From positions 1 through 6,934 of the forward strand of contig CAJMOT010000113.1 in assembly GCA_905214995.1 (NCBI GenBank): 6,934 nt of DNA. The letters run 5' to 3'. The translations under genes were made by a program, and so were the position numbers. Within the stretch, counting starts at the first letter, position 1, and every line of letters begins with the position of its first letter. The notes beneath the pieces were generated by a model. It saw only the letters and a program-made list of their open reading frames with translations, was not told the origin of the DNA and ran no database searches. This DNA comes from an uncultured bacterium. Its GTDB lineage: Bacteria; Verrucomicrobiota; Verrucomicrobiia; Opitutales; Intestinicryptomonadaceae. This document shows, one piece after another, positions 1 to 6,713 of the stretch.

Positions 1-19
1 CTTTCCCCAAAACGGAGCT

Positions 20-42
20 ATTCGCCAAAATCATTCGCCAAA
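20..42. repeat. 10-bp direct repeat spanning the GH50-like stop codon
   Basis: The 10-base unit ATTCGCCAAA occurs at 20-29 and again, unchanged, at 33-42, a period of 13 bases. The second copy lies across the last codons and stop codon of the GH50-like gene (stop at 31-33 on the minus strand), and the first copy lies just beyond it. It may be a small tandem duplication at the gene end. No function is evident. Confidence 0.5.
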
Positions 43-2145
43 TCTCAGGCGGTACATCTTTCTGCCCATCTCGTTCATCGCCGCGGCCATGTCGTATTTG
101 GGGGTGTCGCAAATGTCTACGAAGCCGAGGGCTCCGTTTTCGCCGTCGAACCTGCCGGTGGTATACTGGTCGGCGTACTGGAACCAGTGGGCGCCTATTA
201 TCATCGGGTTTCTCATCGCGTCTTTCAGATAGCTTTTCATAGACTTGGTGCGCTCCGCCGAGGAAGGTTTCGGGCACAAGCTCCCCCAGAAATTGCCCCT
301 GTCGCCCGAGCCGAAATGAAATTCCCCGATGAGCACGGGCTTGTCGGCAATGCCGTCCACCAGCTTTTCTTTGACATCGTCCGGGGAGTCCCGATAAATG
401 TTGAAAGTCACGACGTCGCAATTCTCGAAGGCGGATTTTATCACGATCGGATTGAGCCAGCCGAAACCGAAGCGGCAGCCGAGATACAGGGCCTCGGGAG
501 AGGCCGACTTCACCGCGTCGCGGCACGCCGTAAAATAGGCGTCGGTTATCTTTTTTTCGATTGCGGCGAAGTCCTCCTGCGCGGCGGGAACCGTCGTGTC
601 GAAATCCTTTCGGGCTAGGAAGTCTTCCCAATCCTTGTAGTCGGACTTCCACGCGGCGTTGAGCGCGGAGATGTCGGAATACTTCTTTTTGAGCATGTCG
701 CGAAAGGCGATTTTGCTGTGCTGTCCGGCGGGGCAGCTGAGCAGCGCGCGGCCTATCAGCCCGACTTTTCCCTGCCACGGGAGCTCGTTGTCCACGAACG
801 CTCCAATGCAGTAGGGGGAATTCAGCAAATCGGCTTTTTTCGCGGCGTTCTCCTTCGTGATTTTGGCGAAATCCGGATGGAGGTAGTCGGGAAATTTCGT
901 CCAGAAGAGGTCGAGCTTGAGATTTTTGTTTTCGGGAGCCAGATACGCGGGGCGGCCGCTTCCCAGAGTCACGCTGAAAGGAATGTTTGCGCCGTTCATC
1001 AGGCGCTCGTCGCTCCACGCCCCGGAAGAGTTTGCGCCCCATGCGCCGAAGCGCCCGCGAATGAGGGCGACCTTGTCGTCCCGCGACATTTCTCCGTATT
1101 TTTTATGCATGTTGCGGGCATTGAAGTTCATCGCCTTCATCGGCTCGCTGTGCTCCCCCTTTTTCGTGTCGTAGAAACGCGCGCCGCTCCAGACATACTT
1201 GGGGTCGATTTTCTCGAAATAGTTTTCCCTGCCGGTCACGATTGTTCCTCCGCTCGCGCCGTTGGCGTTCACGCAGTCTATGCCGAGCGACCAGAACGGG
1301 TAGCCGTCGGGGTCGCGGAATGTCCACTTGCCGCCTATTTTGTCGAGCCTGAAACGTCCGGTGCCCTCGGCTTTGAGGGCGTCGTTCGCATACCCGCCCC
1401 ACTTGCTGCGGCGGGGAATTTTGGGGAGCTTGGCGTTGAACTCCGCCTCTTTTTTCTTTTGGGCTTCAAAGTCGGCGTCGGAATGGATTTTGTCCGGCCA
1501 GTCGCGATGCTTGAACTGCCCGTATTCGTCGACAAACGGGAAAAACTCCTCCTTTGGCATCATGTATATCGGGTCGTCCGCCTTGGCGAATACGGGGTTG
1601 TTGGGCAGATATTTCATACCTGCAAAGCATTCTTTGGCGTTGTCGAGCCACGAGTTCGGGCAGCAGAAGATTTCAATGTCGTCCACGGCTATTTCGCTGC
1701 CGCCGGCGGATGTGATGGAAACGTAGGCCTTTTTGCCCTCCGGAATGGCGGCGCGCAAAGACACCTGCCCGCGCGTACCCTTTTTGCCGGAAAACGTCAT
1801 TTCAGCGCACCTCTTGTCGGTCTCGACAAGCACGAAATTCATTCCTCCGCCCAATATGACATAGGAGAACTTGACGACGGCGGTTCTGCCGCCCTCAATG
1901 CCCGAGGCGGGAAACTTCATAGCGAGCGGCCATTTCCCGAGATTTTTGCCGATAGTGCTAACCCTTAGCGACTTTCCGGTTCCGGCCCTCGCCTCGCGGG
2001 AGCCGTCCAGCTTGAAGTCTCCAAAAGCGCTTATTTCCGCAAACTCGTTTCCGGAATCGAAATTTTCCGAAAAACGTTTTTCCGCCGAATGCGCGACTGT
2101 CGCGGCCAAAGACGCCCCCATCACAAATGCGTAAAATCGTTTCAT
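31..2145 (-). CDS. secreted GH50-like (clan GH-A) glycoside hydrolase, putative beta-agarase-type
   Basis: The 704-residue protein begins with a Sec signal peptide (basic MKRF, hydrophobic core, likely cleavage after HSA near residue 21), so it should act outside the cytoplasm. Residues about 22-160 look like a beta-sandwich, carbohydrate-binding-type module ending in VDDIEIF. A GRFRLDK segment at 263 opens the catalytic region, followed by DPDGYPFWSLGID. The best catalytic candidates are E454 in DNELPW (acid/base) and E608 in IGEFHFG (nucleophile). HWFQY at 653-657 and DGEN at 667-670 are also typical of GH50-type barrels. Known GH50 enzymes cleave beta-1,4 bonds of agarose and have a similar length and an N-terminal jelly-roll, so the family resemblance is good. 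The substrate is inferred only, and another GH-A family close to GH42 or GH50 is possible. The gene lies 66 bases downstream of the transporter gene on the same strand, probably in one operon. The ATG at 2143-2145 is chosen because the signal peptide starts there; no Shine-Dalgarno sequence precedes it. Confidence 0.82.
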   Translation of the reverse strand: MKRFYAFVMGASLAATVAHSAEKRFSENFDSGNEFAEISAFGDFKLDGSREARAGTGKSLRVSTIGKNLGKWPLAMKFPASGIEGGRTAVVKFSYVILGGGMNFVLVETDKRCAEMTFSGKKGTRGQVSLRAAIPEGKKAYVSITSAGGSEIAVDDIEIFCCPNSWLDNAKECFAGMKYLPNNPVFAKADDPIYMMPKEEFFPFVDEYGQFKHRDWPDKIHSDADFEAQKKKEAEFNAKLPKIPRRSKWGGYANDALKAEGTGRFRLDKIGGKWTFRDPDGYPFWSLGIDCVNANGASGGTIVTGRENYFEKIDPKYVWSGARFYDTKKGEHSEPMKAMNFNARNMHKKYGEMSRDDKVALIRGRFGAWGANSSGAWSDERLMNGANIPFSVTLGSGRPAYLAPENKNLKLDLFWTKFPDYLHPDFAKITKENAAKKADLLNSPYCIGAFVDNELPWQGKVGLIGRALLSCPAGQHSKIAFRDMLKKKYSDISALNAAWKSDYKDWEDFLARKDFDTTVPAAQEDFAAIEKKITDAYFTACRDAVKSASPEALYLGCRFGFGWLNPIVIKSAFENCDVVTFNIYRDSPDDVKEKLVDGIADKPVLIGEFHFGSGDRGNFWGSLCPKPSSAERTKSMKSYLKDAMRNPMIIGAHWFQYADQYTTGRFDGENGALGFVDICDTPKYDMAAAMNEMGRKMYRLRFGE

Positions 2146-2211
2146 GAAGAACGGTTAAACGCAAAAACCCGCCGTGTCAAACGCAATCGCCCGCGTCGCC
2201 GGAAACGGAGC

Positions 2212-3450
2212 CTATATCGACGCCCGCGCGCGGACGGACAGCGCGAGCGACGCCGCGCAGAGCGCGAGGCACACGGCTATGCAGAACTCGTCCGCAAGCC
2301 CCGCCAGCAGCCCGCATAGCGCGAGCCCTATGCCCATCGTAAGCCCCCACAGCGACGACAGGACGCTCAAAACCCACCCCCGCCTGCCCTCCGGCGCGCC
2401 TTCGGAAAATATCGCAAGCGTCACGAAATACGAAAGCGCAAATCCGCCCGCCTGCATGGGCGGTATCGCCCACATCGCCCAATAATTTTCCGAGACGAGC
2501 GGCAGCGCGACCGTCGCGACCCCGACGGCGAGGCTCGCCACCAACGCCTTCGGCGCGCTCACCCTGCGCAGCAGCGCGGGGCCTAAAAACGCGAATACCG
2601 CCCCCGAAAAGACGCCCTCGACGGAGAGAAACGCCGCAATCTCGCGCGCGGAAAATCCGCTTTCGGACTCGAGCACAAGGGGAACTGCCGCGAAAAACGC
2701 CCCCGAGCCGATCTGGTTTAGGCAGAATATCGAGACGAGCGTCCGCGACCTTTTTGACTTCGCCAAAATTCCTATGTCGCGCAGGCCGCCGAGCCAGTCT
2801 ATGCGCGAGAGCTCGGACTTCGCGACCCTCGCGGAACCCGGCATCGAAAACGACAGGGCGAATGCGGCGAACGCAAAAAGGGCCGCCGTTATGAAAAACG
2901 GCAGGCTCCACGTAAACGCCGAGGCGCCCTCGTCTATGAAAAGCGCGGCGAACGCCGGCCCGAACATCAGCCCGAGGCTCATGGCGAGCAATGTGGCTCC
3001 GAGATAGAAATTTTTCTGGTTTTTGCCCGAGCACCTCTCGACGAGCGCCGCCTGTATAGTTCCGTCCACGCCGGCGGTTATTCCGACGGCGACGCGCCCG
3101 AGCGCCAGCAGCCAGACGCTCAAAAATTCCATTGCAAGCCCCTGCGCCGCGCACCCCAAAACGGCGCCGCAGAGGGTCGCGAGCAAAACCGCCTTGCGCC
3201 CGACGGAATCCGAGAGAGAGCCGATAATGGGCGCGCAGAAAAAGAGCGCGACGGGATACACGGACAGCACGAACCCGTACGCGAGCTTGCGCGCGGAGTC
3301 CGAAAACCCCGGCAGCATGTCGTGCGCGGCGGAGGACGCCTCTATAAGGGTCGGAACCAAGACGGGTATGACCATGCTCTCGCATATCATGTGGAATGCG
3401 AGTATGCCCAGCAGGGGCGCGGAAAACCAAAGCGAAATGCGTTTAGACAT
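2212..3450 (-). CDS. major facilitator superfamily transporter (DHA1/TetA-like)
   Basis: This is a 412-residue integral membrane protein with twelve recognisable hydrophobic segments and a polar central loop (SARVAKSELSRIDWLGG region) between helices 6 and 7, the normal MFS plan and length. Motif A is clear in the loop after helix 2: GSLSDSVGRK at about residues 77-86. Helix 4 carries a motif B-like arginine (LGRVAVGITAG, R119). Helix 5 contains GLMFGP at 160-165, resembling motif C of proton antiporters, although the trailing GG is AA here. This favours an exporter of the drug:H+ antiporter type, but sugar transport cannot be excluded and no substrate is predicted. The ATG at 3448-3450 is preferred over one 33 bases upstream (3481-3483): the longer form adds MYYRAFRAQTA, and that upstream ATG lies inside a candidate -10 box. 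The GH50-like gene follows after 66 bases. The TAG stop is at 2212-2214. Confidence 0.88.
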   Translation of the reverse strand: MSKRISLWFSAPLLGILAFHMICESMVIPVLVPTLIEASSAAHDMLPGFSDSARKLAYGFVLSVYPVALFFCAPIIGSLSDSVGRKAVLLATLCGAVLGCAAQGLAMEFLSVWLLALGRVAVGITAGVDGTIQAALVERCSGKNQKNFYLGATLLAMSLGLMFGPAFAALFIDEGASAFTWSLPFFITAALFAFAAFALSFSMPGSARVAKSELSRIDWLGGLRDIGILAKSKRSRTLVSIFCLNQIGSGAFFAAVPLVLESESGFSAREIAAFLSVEGVFSGAVFAFLGPALLRRVSAPKALVASLAVGVATVALPLVSENYWAMWAIPPMQAGGFALSYFVTLAIFSEGAPEGRRGWVLSVLSSLWGLTMGIGLALCGLLAGLADEFCIAVCLALCAASLALSVRARASI

Positions 3451-3459
3451 GGCCGTTTG

Positions 3460-3474
3460 CGCGCGAAACGCGCG
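3460..3474 (-). promoter_or_regulatory. GC hairpin in the 5' leader of the transporter gene
   Basis: A perfect inverted repeat, CGCGCG-AAA-CGCGCG on the plus strand, forms a 6-bp all-GC stem with a 3-base loop. It ends 9 bases upstream of the preferred transporter start codon (3448-3450) and downstream of the candidate promoter, so it would lie in the mRNA leader where the ribosome loads. It could reduce translation initiation. If translation instead starts at 3483, the hairpin is coding. The structure is read directly; the role is inference, and in GC-rich DNA such a repeat may be accidental. Confidence 0.35.
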
Positions 3475-3480
3475 ATAATA

Positions 3481-3511
3481 CATATAGACATCCGCCGCGA
3501 CGGTTTTTCAA
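3481..3511 (-). promoter_or_regulatory. candidate promoter for the transporter and GH50-like genes
   Basis: On the minus strand a TTGAAA box (plus coordinates 3506-3511) is followed, 19 bases later, by TATATG (3481-3486), with an alternative TATTAT just downstream. The -35 match to the sigma-70 consensus is 5 of 6, but the -10 match is weak and the spacer is longer than ideal. The position fits a leader of about 25-30 bases before the ATG at 3450. It is tentative. Confidence 0.27.
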
Positions 3512-3611
3512 GGGAAATCTTATCGCCCCGCGCCGGAACGAAAGACGGCGGCGGAACCCGCCGAAACGCGCGCCCCAGTTTACTGTTAACTATATTTTCC
3601 TCACAATGCCT

Positions 3612-3639
3612 TTGACGCGCCGGACGTTTTCGGAAAAAT
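3612..3639 (+). promoter_or_regulatory. candidate promoter for the GH10-like and beta-helix genes
   Basis: TTGACG at 3612-3617 matches the -35 consensus at 5 of 6 positions. AAAAAT at 3634-3639 matches the -10 consensus at 4 of 6, with a 16-base spacer. Transcription would start near 3646, about 35 bases before the ATG at 3681, and would exclude the longer reading frame start at 3606. An AT-rich patch upstream (3579-3600, with TTTACTGTTAAC and TATATTTT) stands out from the GC-rich surroundings and could be an alternative core promoter or a regulator site. A further GC stem, CGGCGG-AAC-CCGCCG, lies at 3549-3563. Confidence 0.3.
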
Positions 3640-3680
3640 CGCTTTCGTCAAAACATTGCCAACCCGACGTTAAAATGCAT

Positions 3681-5207
3681 ATGAAACTCTTGAAAAAACT
3701 GTCCATAGCCGCCGCGGCCGCGGCGTCCGCAACGGCGCTCGCCGCCCCGACTTTCCCGAAGTCGGAGGCCGAAGACGCCGACAAGATAATGAGCGGGGAG
3801 TACTGGGCCATTTGGAACCCGGACGTCCAGAAGAAAATCGACGAAAACATCGAAAAGAACCGCAAGGCCGACGCCGTGATAAACCTCGGCGAGCCCGCCG
3901 CCGGAGGGGACGTGAAAGTCGAGCAGATAAAGCACGACTTCATATTCGGCGCGCACATCTTCAACTTCAACCAGCTCGGAACCCCCGAGCGCAACAAAAA
4001 GTACAGGGATCTCTACGGCTCGCTCTTCAATTCCGCCACAATAGGATTTTATTGGAGCGACTTTGAAAACCAGCCCGGCCGCCCGCGCTTCGCGGAGGAA
4101 TATTGGGACACGGAGGAGTGGTGGAACAACTGCAAAAATCCGCAGGAGCAGCGCCATTGGCGCAGGCCGGCGACGGATCCCGTTGTGGAATTTTGCAACA
4201 AAAAGGGAATCCGCGCGCACGGGCATCCGCTCGTATGGACGGGTTTCTTTCCGTGGTGGATATGCCTCGAAGAAATCCCGAAGGAAAAGCTCGAACTCTA
4301 CCGCAAAATAAACCTGCCCAAAAAGAAAAACCCGAAGCTCAAACCCTTCTGGGATCTCTCGCAGGAGGACGCCGAAAAGACGTTTGCGGACGTCGGGGAG
4401 AAAATCGCCGAACTCTCCGAAAGGCGCGCGATGCAAATCGCGCGGAGGTACGGAGACAAGGTGCAGAGCTGGGACGTCGTAAACGAGGCGCAGAAGGACT
4501 ACATCCGCGGAGTCCTTATCCCGGGAACGAAAGTTGCGCGCAGCCACATAGGGCTAATGCAGGGCGACTACGCCTTCCACGCCTTCAACATCGCCCAAAA
4601 GCATTTCCCGACGGGCGCCGTCCTCAACATCAACGACTACATCTGCGGCGAGAAATACGCAGAACAGATAAAAGGCCTGCAAAAGCGCGGCGCGCGAATC
4701 GACGTCGCGGGCGTCCAGGAGCATGTATTCAACTACCCCGAACCGAAAAAAATAATGTCGGGCGAAAAATTCATATCCCCGGGCGACCTCCGCAAAAGGC
4801 TGGACGCCGCCGCAAAAACGGGGCTTAAAATACACGTCAGCGAAGTGACCATTACAGGCGACGACGACTCCCCCGAGTCGCGCGCGCGGCAGGCTCTCTA
4901 CGCCGAAAACCAGTACCGGCTGTGGTTCAGCCACCCGAACGCCATGGGCATAACGTGGTGGAATGTCGTGGACGGCTGCGGCATACGCGGAGAGCCCTCG
5001 TACTCCGGCATATTCACGCGCGACATGCGGCCCAAGCCGGCGTTCTGCGCGCTCGACAACCTCATAAACAAAGAGTGGAAAACCAATCTCACGGTAAAGC
5101 CCGACGCCGACGGAAAAATCTCGTTCCGCGGATTCAGGGGAACCTACAAGATTTCGTGGAAAGACAAATACGGCAGAGACCGCCAAATGCTCTACCGCCT
5201 AAAATGA
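3681..5207 (+). CDS. secreted divergent GH10 family glycoside hydrolase (xylanase-like)
   Basis: The 508-residue protein starts with a signal peptide: KLLKK, a long alanine-rich core, and probable cleavage at ALA-AP near residue 22. The GH10 barrel is recognisable from GHPLVW (about 181-186), WDVVNEA with acid/base E269, GVQEH on a later strand, and SEV with nucleophile E388. GH10 enzymes are retaining endo-beta-1,4-xylanases of clan GH-A. Departures are clear. The usual N-E-x-x-K segment is replaced by ATIGFYW (119-125), and the His ending the HxLVWH motif is Thr187. About 40 extra residues, lysine-rich in the middle, separate that motif from WDVVNEA. A short C-terminal beta-rich tail (about 460-508, RGFRGTY) follows the barrel. 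It is probably an active glycosidase, but xylan specificity is uncertain. ATG 3681 is chosen because it places the signal peptide at the N-terminus; the frame stays open to ATG 3606, and ATG 3675 is almost equivalent. The beta-helix gene follows after 43 bases. Confidence 0.87.
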   Translation: MKLLKKLSIAAAAAASATALAAPTFPKSEAEDADKIMSGEYWAIWNPDVQKKIDENIEKNRKADAVINLGEPAAGGDVKVEQIKHDFIFGAHIFNFNQLGTPERNKKYRDLYGSLFNSATIGFYWSDFENQPGRPRFAEEYWDTEEWWNNCKNPQEQRHWRRPATDPVVEFCNKKGIRAHGHPLVWTGFFPWWICLEEIPKEKLELYRKINLPKKKNPKLKPFWDLSQEDAEKTFADVGEKIAELSERRAMQIARRYGDKVQSWDVVNEAQKDYIRGVLIPGTKVARSHIGLMQGDYAFHAFNIAQKHFPTGAVLNINDYICGEKYAEQIKGLQKRGARIDVAGVQEHVFNYPEPKKIMSGEKFISPGDLRKRLDAAAKTGLKIHVSEVTITGDDDSPESRARQALYAENQYRLWFSHPNAMGITWWNVVDGCGIRGEPSYSGIFTRDMRPKPAFCALDNLINKEWKTNLTVKPDADGKISFRGFRGTYKISWKDKYGRDRQMLYRLK

Positions 5208-5250
5208 CGAACCCCAAAAAAACGCTCGAAAAGAAATGCCCGCCGCGCGA

Positions 5251-6672
5251 ATGAAGAAAATATCGGCAAAAATCCTCCTGATTCTGTGCGCCGCAACCGC
5301 GTCGGCGGCCGGCAGAGACGTATACGTGTCGTCTTCCGAGGGCGACGACTCCAACGACGGCTCCGCCAATGCGCCGCTGCGCACCATCGCCGCCGCCCCG
5401 CGCGAGAACGTCAACCTGTTCCTCAAGCGCGGAGACGTGTTTTACGAAACGCTTTCCAATTTCAAAAACTCGAAAATCGGCGCGTACGGCGAGGGCGCAA
5501 AGCCCAGGCTGTGCGGATTCAAGATTCTGAAAAACAAGGGCGCGTGGAAGAGGGCCGGCGACGGCCTCTGGGAGCTCGACCTCACGGCGGACGCCGATTT
5601 TGCGGGCTATAAGGGCGACAAGCGCCAAAAGAACTCCGCGCGCATAGCAAACAATATCGGCGCGATTTACGACGCGAAAAACGACAGGCTTTACGGCGTT
5701 CTCGCAAAGGAGAAGTCAGGCATAAAAAACGACGGAGATTTCTGGGTGTCCGACGGTAAGCCCCGTCCGAACGGCCTTCCGAAAAACGACGCCTTCACGA
5801 AGCTCTATTTCAAGTGGGGCAAAAACCCGTCAGAATCGTTCGACGCGCCGGCGTTTATGACGCACTCGTTCGGGATACGCGCCGCGCGGAACTGCGAGTT
5901 TGAAAATATCGCCATCACGGGCTTCGGCGCGCACGGCGTCGCGCTGGCGTGGAACTGCAAATTCAGAAACTTGGACATCGACCTCATCGGCGGAAGCCTG
6001 CTGCTAACCCACCCCAGATGGGTGCGCTTCGGCAACGGAGTGGAATTTTGGATGTCGAAGGATCCCTGCAACGGCAACCTCGTGGAGAACTGCTCCATTT
6101 CGCGAACGTACGACTGCGGCGCGACGATTCAGGGCTATACTTCAAAGGATTTCCGCCCCGAGAACATCAGGTTTATCGGCAACAGATTTCTGCGCTGCCG
6201 CCAGGCTTTCGAGCACTGGACAAACCCCCTGGACGGAACCGAAACCGTTTTTGAAAACTGCGAATTTTCAAACAACAAATGCTTCGACTCCGGCGTCAGC
6301 GAATTCGGGACAAAGGGCGAGAACAACACCGCCATCCTCTCGTACGAACGCCTCCCTATCAAGGGGCTTTCCATAAAAAACAACGTGTCGTGGGGCGCGC
6401 CGGTATGCTATTCGTCGGGCGGAAACGTCGCGGAGTTCAGAAACAACACGTTTTACGTCTACAAAGATTCGTACCTGTATTTCCAGCCGAACCCGCGAGA
6501 GAAAATCCCCGCGCGCGGCGACGCCGACATCGCGGCGTTAAAGCGCAAGCTCGGCGGCGACGCCGGCGAAATAATCCTGGCGGACAGGGCGGACGCCGCG
6601 TTCCGCGAAAAAATCATAGACGGGCATTTCGCCGACATGAAGCCCGCCATAAAAAAATTCGACGCCAGGTGA
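5251..6672 (+). CDS. secreted right-handed parallel beta-helix protein, putative polysaccharide lyase or glycosidase
   Basis: This 473-residue protein carries a signal peptide (MKKISAKILLILCAATASA, cleavage near residue 19-20). It then shows the opening typical of secreted pectate-lyase-like helices, DVYVSSSEGDDSNDG...APLRTI at about 23-46. Residues about 208-400 contain repeated short strands with N/C-rich turns (NCEFENIAITG, NCKFRNLDIDLIGG, VENCSISRT, FENCEFSNNKC, IKNNVSW), matching the rungs of a right-handed parallel beta-helix. Many proteins of this fold cleave acidic or branched polysaccharides, while others only bind them. I cannot assign a PL or GH family or name catalytic residues. 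A charged tail of about 50 residues follows the helix. The cysteine at 13 does not form a proper lipobox, so a lipoprotein is unlikely. ATG 5251 is preferred to ATG 5236 because it starts the signal peptide. It lies 43 bases after the GH10-like gene and is probably cotranscribed with it. Confidence 0.8.
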   Translation: MKKISAKILLILCAATASAAGRDVYVSSSEGDDSNDGSANAPLRTIAAAPRENVNLFLKRGDVFYETLSNFKNSKIGAYGEGAKPRLCGFKILKNKGAWKRAGDGLWELDLTADADFAGYKGDKRQKNSARIANNIGAIYDAKNDRLYGVLAKEKSGIKNDGDFWVSDGKPRPNGLPKNDAFTKLYFKWGKNPSESFDAPAFMTHSFGIRAARNCEFENIAITGFGAHGVALAWNCKFRNLDIDLIGGSLLLTHPRWVRFGNGVEFWMSKDPCNGNLVENCSISRTYDCGATIQGYTSKDFRPENIRFIGNRFLRCRQAFEHWTNPLDGTETVFENCEFSNNKCFDSGVSEFGTKGENNTAILSYERLPIKGLSIKNNVSWGAPVCYSSGGNVAEFRNNTFYVYKDSYLYFQPNPREKIPARGDADIAALKRKLGGDAGEIILADRADAAFREKIIDGHFADMKPAIKKFDAR

Positions 6673-6713
6673 GGCGGCCGGATATTTCCCGAATTTTCCC
6701 AAAGCGCAAAATA

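Noticed and set aside
718..1968. Plus-strand open frame of 416 codons opposite the GH50-like gene
   Set aside because: It is fully antisense to a gene with clear family motifs and a signal peptide. Its translation is rich in Arg, Val and Gly with no recognisable domain, as expected for the complement of a GC-rich coding frame.
2146..2211. Possible terminator between the transporter and the GH50-like gene
   Set aside because: The gap has a short T run (GGGTTTTTG on the minus strand) but I could not find a stable hairpin directly before it, so an operon is the simpler reading.
2177..3430. Minus-strand open frame of 417 codons overlapping the transporter in another frame
   Set aside because: The translation is extremely arginine-rich and lacks domains, while the overlapping frame encodes a complete 12-helix MFS protein. 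It is a shadow of GC-rich codon use.
3606..3680. N-terminal extension of the GH10-like protein with a TRRTF sequence resembling a Tat signal
   Set aside because: No hydrophobic segment follows the twin arginines within the extension, a normal Sec signal begins at 3681, and the candidate promoter lies inside the extension.
3648..4547. Minus-strand open frame of 299 codons opposite the GH10-like gene
   Set aside because: It is antisense to the well-supported GH10 frame, with no recognisable motifs and no promoter evidence.
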